From Actinomycetes bacterium (GTDB lineage: Bacteria > Actinomycetota > Actinomycetes > Prado026): a stretch of 10,124 nt of DNA. The stretch covers positions 1-10,124 of the forward strand of contig JALOLN010000065.1 of the NCBI GenBank assembly GCA_025455945.1, read 5' to 3'. Every line of letters starts with the position of its first letter. Within the stretch, counting starts at the first letter, position 1. Both the position numbers and the translations under genes were made by a program. The notes beneath the pieces are model-generated. The model searched no databases, was not told where the DNA came from, and saw nothing but the letters and a program-made list of their open reading frames with translations. Below, piece after piece: positions 5,808-10,124 of the stretch.

Positions 5808-7027
5808 GACAGCCGCCGCTCCAGGACCATGACGGTCACCGTGCCACCGGCCGGCACCTCCGTCACCTCCTCGGGGACGACGACGAGGCAGTTCGCGTGC
5901 GCGAGGTCGTTGACGAGGTGCGACCCCTGCGCGCCCGCCGGGCGCACGACGTACCGGCCGTTCTCCACCGACAGCCAGCCCCGCGCGAACTGGCGCTTGC
6001 CCTCGGGGGAGCGCAGGCCCTCGAGCAGCAGCGCCCGCACCGTCGGCCGGTGCAGCGGCTCCACGCCGAGCATCCGGCGGACGACGGGCCGCACGAAGAC
6101 CTCGAACGAGACGAACGCGCTCACCGGGTTGCCCGGCAGGGTGAAGATCGGCGTGCCGTCCGGTCCGACGGTGCCGAAGCCCTGCGGCATGCCCGGCTGC
6201 ATGGCGACCCGGTCGAAGGCGACCGTGCCGAGCCGGCCCAGCACCTCCTTGACGACGTCGAACGCGCCGGCGCTCACCCCGCCCGTCGTCACGACGAGGT
6301 CGGCGCGGATGAGCTGGTCCTCGATCGCGTCGAGCAGCCGGCGGGGGTCGTCGGGGACGATCCCGACCCGGTAGGCGACGGCCCCGGCCTCGCGGGCGGC
6401 CGCCGCCAGCATGTAGCTGTTGGACTCGCTGATCTGCCCGGGGCCGAGCGGCAGACCGGGTTCGACGAGCTCCGACCCGGTCGACAGCACGACGAGCCGT
6501 GGCTTGGGCCGGACGACGACCCGGTCCCGGCCCACCGCGGCGAGCAGACCGACCTGGGCGGGCCCGAGCCGGGCGCCGGTCGCCAGCACGGTCTGCCCGG
6601 CGCGGACGTCGTCCCCGGTCCGCCGGACGAACCCGCCCGGCTCGGGGGCGCGGGTCACCTGCACGGTGGCGACGCCGCCGTCCGTCCACTCGACCGGCAC
6701 CACGGCGTCGGCGCCCGCGGGCATGGGCGCCCCGGTCATCACGCGCATCGCGGTCCCGGGCTGGACGGCGATCGCGGCCGGCCGGCCGGCCGGGATGTCG
6801 CCGAGGACCGGCAGCGCGACCGGGGCCTGCTCGCTGGCGCCCGCGAGGTCGGCGGCGAGCACCGCGTAGCCGTCCATCGAGGAGTTGTCGAACTGGGGCA
6901 GGTCCCAGGGGGCGACGACGTCCTCCGCCAGGATGCACCCGTGCGCGTCGAGCAGCTGCAGGTCGAGCGAGGACAGCGCCCGGACGTCGTGCAGGACGTC
7001 GGCGAGGTGGGCGTCGACGCTCTTCAC
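5804..7027 (-). CDS. moeA: Molybdopterin molybdenumtransferase MoeA, candidate Glp-type division protein
   Basis: The 407-residue protein has normal MoeA length and domain order. MoeA inserts molybdate into adenylated molybdopterin. Signatures are the N-terminal PQFDNSSMDGYAV (44-56, Asp52 in the conserved DGYAV), RVMTGAPMPAGADAVVPVE (95-113), RRTGDDVRAG (135-144), LSTGSELVEPG (181-191), the molybdopterin-binding TTGGVSAGAFDVVK (247-260), MQPGMPQGFG (276-285) and LPGNPVSAFVSFEVF (297-311). A C-terminal beta domain follows (about 325-407). Met280 stands where most MoeA proteins have the Lys of PGKP. The GTG start at 7027 overlaps the galU stop as GTGA. In Corynebacterium the orthologous locus encodes Glp, a MoeA-like scaffold binding the division machinery and GlpR; here moaC and mogA follow directly, which favours a cofactor role. 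Both roles are possible. Confidence 0.94.
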   Translation of the reverse strand: MKSVDAHLADVLHDVRALSSLDLQLLDAHGCILAEDVVAPWDLPQFDNSSMDGYAVLAADLAGASEQAPVALPVLGDIPAGRPAAIAVQPGTAMRVMTGAPMPAGADAVVPVEWTDGGVATVQVTRAPEPGGFVRRTGDDVRAGQTVLATGARLGPAQVGLLAAVGRDRVVVRPKPRLVVLSTGSELVEPGLPLGPGQISESNSYMLAAAAREAGAVAYRVGIVPDDPRRLLDAIEDQLIRADLVVTTGGVSAGAFDVVKEVLGRLGTVAFDRVAMQPGMPQGFGTVGPDGTPIFTLPGNPVSAFVSFEVFVRPVVRRMLGVEPLHRPTVRALLLEGLRSPEGKRQFARGWLSVENGRYVVRPAGAQGSHLVNDLAHANCLVVVPEEVTEVPAGGTVTVMVLERRLS

Positions 7028-7932
7028 GCAGGTCCGCCCGCCGGCAGGCCGGCGACGAAGTCGCGCAGCCAGGGCACGAACTCAGCGCCGAGGTCGGACC
7101 GCTCGCTGGCCAGCCGGACGATCGTCTTGAGGTAGTCGAGCCGGTCGCCGGTGTCGTAGCGGCGGCCGCGGAACACCACCCCGTGCACCCCGCCGCCCTG
7201 GGCGACCGGGGTCGTCGTGGCCAGCCGGCAGAGCGCGTCGGTGAGCTGGATCTCCCCGCCCCGGCCGGGGCCGGTCGCCTTGATCTCGGCGAAGACGGCC
7301 GGGTCGAGCAGGTAGCGGCCGATGACGGCGAACGAGCTCGGCGCCTCCGCGGTCGAGGGCTTCTCGACGAGGTCGGTGACCCGCACCACGTCGTCCTGGC
7401 CGGTCGGCTCGACGGCGGCACAGCCGTAGAGGTGGATCTGCTCGCGGGGGACCTCCATCAGCGCGACGACCGAGCCGCCGTGCCGCTCGCGGACCGCCGT
7501 CATCGTGCTGAGCAGGGGATCTCGTGGGTCGATGAGGTCGTCACCCAGCAGGACGACGAAGGGCTCGTCGCCCACGTGCTGCTCAGCGACGAGGACCGCG
7601 TGGCCGAGCCCCAGCGGGTCCCCCTGACGCACGTAATGGATGCGGGCCAGCTCGCTGGAGCGGCGCACCGCCTCGAGCCGGGCGGTGTCGCCCTTGTGCT
7701 CCAGCGCCAGCTCGAGCTCGTGGGCCCGGTCGAAGTGGTCCTCCAGCGCCCGCTTGTTGCGGCCGGTGATGAGCAGGACGTCGGTCAGCCCGGCGGCCAC
7801 CGCCTCCTCGACGACGTACTGGATCGCCGGGGTGTCGACGACCGGGAGCATCTCCTTGGGGGTGGCCTTGGTGGCGGGCAGGAACCGGGTGCCCAGACCG
7901 GCCGCAGGGATGACCGCCTTCGTCACGCGCAT
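7024..7932 (-). CDS. galU: UTP-glucose-1-phosphate uridylyltransferase GalU
   Basis: The 302-residue cytoplasmic enzyme makes UDP-glucose from UTP and glucose-1-phosphate for cell-wall polymers, glycolipids, trehalose and glycogen-like products. The nucleotidyltransferase signature is at the N-terminus: PAAGLGTRFLPATKATPKEM (9-28), with VVDTPAIQYVVEEA (31-44). Then come LLITGRNKRALEDHFD (53-68), VRQGDPLGLGHAVL (101-114), VVLLGDDLID (126-135, metal and uridine site), VEKP (189-192), GRYLLDP (205-211), GEIQLTDAL (226-234) and RRYDTGDRLDYLK (257-269). All expected blocks are intact. The ATG at 7932 lacks a Shine-Dalgarno but has a TAGGGT box exactly six bases upstream. It leads the moeA-moaC-mogA-rimJ operon and overlaps moeA by four bases. 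The acylase gene ends 26 bp upstream on the same strand, so readthrough from it is also possible. Confidence 0.97.
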   Translation of the reverse strand: MRVTKAVIPAAGLGTRFLPATKATPKEMLPVVDTPAIQYVVEEAVAAGLTDVLLITGRNKRALEDHFDRAHELELALEHKGDTARLEAVRRSSELARIHYVRQGDPLGLGHAVLVAEQHVGDEPFVVLLGDDLIDPRDPLLSTMTAVRERHGGSVVALMEVPREQIHLYGCAAVEPTGQDDVVRVTDLVEKPSTAEAPSSFAVIGRYLLDPAVFAEIKATGPGRGGEIQLTDALCRLATTTPVAQGGGVHGVVFRGRRYDTGDRLDYLKTIVRLASERSDLGAEFVPWLRDFVAGLPAGGPA

Positions 7933-7938
7933 GCCACG

Positions 7939-7944
7939 ACCCTA
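7939..7944 (-). promoter_or_regulatory. Candidate -10 box for a leaderless galU operon mRNA
   Basis: On the minus strand this is TAGGGT, matching TANNNT, with exactly six bases to the galU ATG, so transcription would begin at the start codon. The six intervening bases (CGTGGC) are no Shine-Dalgarno. The sequence 17 bases upstream (CCCTCC) does not resemble a -35. Confidence 0.45.
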
Positions 7945-7958
7945 GACGCTCGGCCTTC

Positions 7959-10124
7959 TCAGGAGGGGGGCTGGAGGACCAGCGTCTCCTCGGCCCCCGC
8001 CGCGACGGCGGACCGGCTGAACCGGAACGGGGTGGTGCCGCCAGTGCGCCACAGGTCGGTCTGGTCCCAGTAGTGCCGGTGGAACGCGTGCCCGGACGCC
8101 CCGGTGAGGTTGACCCACGTCGAGGCGTCGAGGTCGGACAGGTCGACGACCATCCGCATCGACGGCACCCAGTCGACCTCGTAGCCCTCGTACGCCGTCC
8201 AGCCGGTCGCGTTGACGATCGAGTCGCCGCCGCTGGTGCGCACCGGACCCCGGTTGAACAACCACTCGACGGGACCGATGCCCGACTGGCCGAAGGTCTG
8301 GTTCTCCAGCTCCAGGGTGTGCAGCTCGCCCCAGCGCCAGCCCGCCGGGTCCCCGCCGAGCCGGTCGGCGAGCTCGTCCGCCGCCGCGACCATGGCGGCG
8401 CGGACGGCGTCGTCCCGGGTCTCGTCCTCGGCGGTGGTGACGTCGTCCCACCACGGGTCGGTCGGGGTCGCCCACAGCGCCCGGACGGCCTCGAACCAGC
8501 GGTCACCACCGTCGGCGCGGGTGTCGTCCTCGAGCTCGTCGTCGAAGACGCTCGTCAGCAGGTTCCGCCAGACCGCGTTGTAGTAGGCGGCTGCGGCGGA
8601 GTCCTCCGGCTGCTGGAGGTCCCAGCCGTCGAGCAGCCGCTGGGCCGTCGCCGCGGTCCCCTCCAGGCCCTCGACGTCGAGCAGGAACGGCACGAGGAAG
8701 GCCGCCATCTCGTTGCGGGCGTCCATCTGGATGCGTCCCATGGCGGCGAGGTCCAGCTTGCCCTCGGCGCCCTCGAGCAGGTCGACGATGCGCTGGCTGC
8801 GGGCGCCGTACGACCAGTCGTCGGTGAGCCGGTAGGGGTAGGTGCGGGTGTCGACGGCGGCCTGGTTGGCCGTGGCGATGAACCCCTCGTCGGGGTTGTA
8901 GACCGACGGCAGCGCGCCGAAGGGCACGTAACCGGCCCAGTCGTAGGCCGTGTCCCAGCCCGGCGCCGGCCAGCGCCCGTCACCCTCGCCGCGGATCGGG
9001 ATCCGCCCCGGGGCCTGGTAGCCGATGTTGCCGTCGACGTCGGCGTACAGCAGGTTCTGGGAGGGGACCTCGAACAGCTGCGCGGCCCGCCGGAAGTCGT
9101 CCCAGCCCTTCGCCTGGTTGAGCACCATGATGGCGTCCGCCGTGCGGCCGGGGTCCAGCGCCGTCCAGCGAAGGGCCACCTCGATGCCGCTCTTGCCGTC
9201 ACCGGCCGGGGCCGCGGCGCCGACGTCCTCGATCTGGTCGCTGACGTCGGACATCAGCGGACCGTGCCGGGTCGAGCGGATCGTCACCGTCTTCGGCTCA
9301 CCGCCGGCCACCTCGATCTGCTCGGTGCGGACCTGCAGCGGCACCTCGGCGCCGTCGACGACGACGGCGTCGCCGCGCACCTCCTCGAGGTACAGGTCGG
9401 TGACGTCGGGCCCGAGGTTGGTGAACCCCCAGGCGACCCGGTCGTTGTGCCCGATGACGACGCCGGGGAGGCCCGAGAACGTGTAGCCCGCCACCCGGTA
9501 GGGGCAGGAGGTGGAGACGGTCCGGCAGTGCAGGCCCATCTGGTACCAGATCGAGGGCATCATCGCGCCGAGGTGCGGGTCGTTGGCGAGCAGGGGCTTG
9601 CCGGTCGTCGTCCGGCTGCCGGCGAGGGCCCACGAGTTCGAGCCGAGCCCGCTCCCGGTGGGGCCGAGCAGGGCCGGCACGACGCGGGCTGCGCCGCGCG
9701 CCCGGTTCAGTGCGTCGGTGTACGCCACGGGCGCGGCGGACGGCAGCGGCGTGACCGGGACGGCGTCCTGGTCGAAGGAGCCGCCGACCACGGCGCCCGA
9801 GGTCACGATCGGCTGGTGCCGGTCGAAGGGGAAGTCGGGGTAGAGCTGCTCGGTCCGCTCCACCCCCACCTGCTCGGCGGTGAGGGCGCGGTCGATCTCG
9901 TCCTCCATGTTGCCGCGCAGGTCCCAGGCCATGGCCTTGAGCCAGGCGAGGGAGTCCGCCGGCACCCACGGCTCGATCTCGTACTCGCTGTTCTGCAGCC
10001 CGAGGACGACGTACTCCAGGCTCACCGCGGACTTCGGTCGGTCGGCGAGGTAGGCGTTGACGCCGTCCGCGTAGGACTGCAGCGCCGCCTGCGTCTCGGG
10101 GCTGAGCAGCGGCAGCTCGGCCTC
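7959..10124 (-). CDS. Penicillin acylase family protein (Ntn hydrolase), N-terminus outside the window
   Basis: The visible 721 residues belong to the penicillin G acylase / AHL acylase (PvdQ-like) family, which are exported, self-cleaving amidases. The frame is open to the right edge; the partial sequence begins EAELPLL... with SYADGVNAYL (17-26), part of the alpha chain. EIEPWVPADSLAWLKAMAWDL follows (numbering from the edge, about 49-69). The cleavage site is Gly-Ser at 161-162: Ser162 (codon 9639-9641) begins the beta chain with SNSWALAG. NDPHL places His184 at beta position 23, as in penicillin acylase. HNDRVAWGFTNLGPDVTDLY and PSQNLLYADVDGNIGY follow, the latter holding the likely oxyanion Asn357. 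The C-terminal beta-chain region is complete. The signal peptide should lie beyond 10124. A GTG at 10025 could be mistaken for the start, but homologous sequence continues upstream. The substrate cannot be deduced; it may be penicillins, acyl-homoserine lactones or other N-acyl compounds. Confidence 0.93.
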   Translation of the reverse strand, partial: EAELPLLSPETQAALQSYADGVNAYLADRPKSAVSLEYVVLGLQNSEYEIEPWVPADSLAWLKAMAWDLRGNMEDEIDRALTAEQVGVERTEQLYPDFPFDRHQPIVTSGAVVGGSFDQDAVPVTPLPSAAPVAYTDALNRARGAARVVPALLGPTGSGLGSNSWALAGSRTTTGKPLLANDPHLGAMMPSIWYQMGLHCRTVSTSCPYRVAGYTFSGLPGVVIGHNDRVAWGFTNLGPDVTDLYLEEVRGDAVVVDGAEVPLQVRTEQIEVAGGEPKTVTIRSTRHGPLMSDVSDQIEDVGAAAPAGDGKSGIEVALRWTALDPGRTADAIMVLNQAKGWDDFRRAAQLFEVPSQNLLYADVDGNIGYQAPGRIPIRGEGDGRWPAPGWDTAYDWAGYVPFGALPSVYNPDEGFIATANQAAVDTRTYPYRLTDDWSYGARSQRIVDLLEGAEGKLDLAAMGRIQMDARNEMAAFLVPFLLDVEGLEGTAATAQRLLDGWDLQQPEDSAAAAYYNAVWRNLLTSVFDDELEDDTRADGGDRWFEAVRALWATPTDPWWDDVTTAEDETRDDAVRAAMVAAADELADRLGGDPAGWRWGELHTLELENQTFGQSGIGPVEWLFNRGPVRTSGGDSIVNATGWTAYEGYEVDWVPSMRMVVDLSDLDASTWVNLTGASGHAFHRHYWDQTDLWRTGGTTPFRFSRSAVAAGAEETLVLQPPS

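Noticed and set aside
5808..7421. Upstream extension of the moaC frame antiparallel to nothing but overlapping moeA and galU
   Set aside because: It is an Arg/Pro/Ala-rich out-of-frame reading of moeA and galU. MoaC homology begins at the GTG at 5807.
10023..10025. GTG as the start codon of the penicillin acylase family gene
   Set aside because: The reading frame stays open to the window edge and the upstream residues (ALQSYADGVNAYL) are typical alpha-chain sequence, so the gene begins outside the window.

Overview
The window is about 10.1 kb of very GC-rich DNA. GTG starts are frequent (7 of the 9 visible starts), genes are tightly packed, and all non-coding gaps are under 100 bp. Gene content and order point to an actinobacterium. 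A Geodermatophilaceae-like organism (Blastococcus, Modestobacter or Geodermatophilus type) is my guess from overall protein style, not a demonstrated assignment. I see no insertion sequence, prophage, CRISPR array or sign of recent transfer. It reads as core chromosome.

Left part (1-3188): rsmI (16S rRNA C1402 2'-O-methyltransferase, minus strand) and a protein O-mannosyltransferase gene (pmt, plus strand) diverge from a 40-bp intergenic region. A DNA-3-methyladenine glycosylase I gene (tag-like) follows pmt on the plus strand. Its product lacks three of the four residues that bind zinc in the E. coli enzyme.

Middle (3190-3262): a tRNA-Ala(CGC) gene on the minus strand, with its 3' end one base away from the tag stop codon. 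It carries the G3:U70 alanine identity pair.

Right part (3324-10124, all minus strand; transcription runs from high to low coordinates): a 5'-truncated penicillin-acylase-family Ntn hydrolase, then galU, moeA, moaC, mogA (moaB/mog family), a RimJ-type GNAT acetyltransferase and a three-TM membrane protein of the actinobacterial GlpR/SepX type. galU/moeA, moeA/moaC and moaC/mogA each overlap by four bases as GTGA. This is a strongly coupled operon supplying UDP-glucose and performing the molybdopterin steps. Its galU-moeA-...-rimJ-glpR core matches, from memory, the M. tuberculosis Rv0993-Rv0996 block. In Corynebacterium the MoeA-like protein of that block (Glp) and the membrane protein (GlpR) act in cell division and polar growth. 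The most interesting reading of the window is therefore a possible division module embedded in a molybdenum cofactor operon, with the extra genes moaC and mogA present.

Promoter-like TANNNT boxes lie exactly six bases before the pmt and galU starts, and eight bases before the glpR start. This suggests leaderless transcripts.
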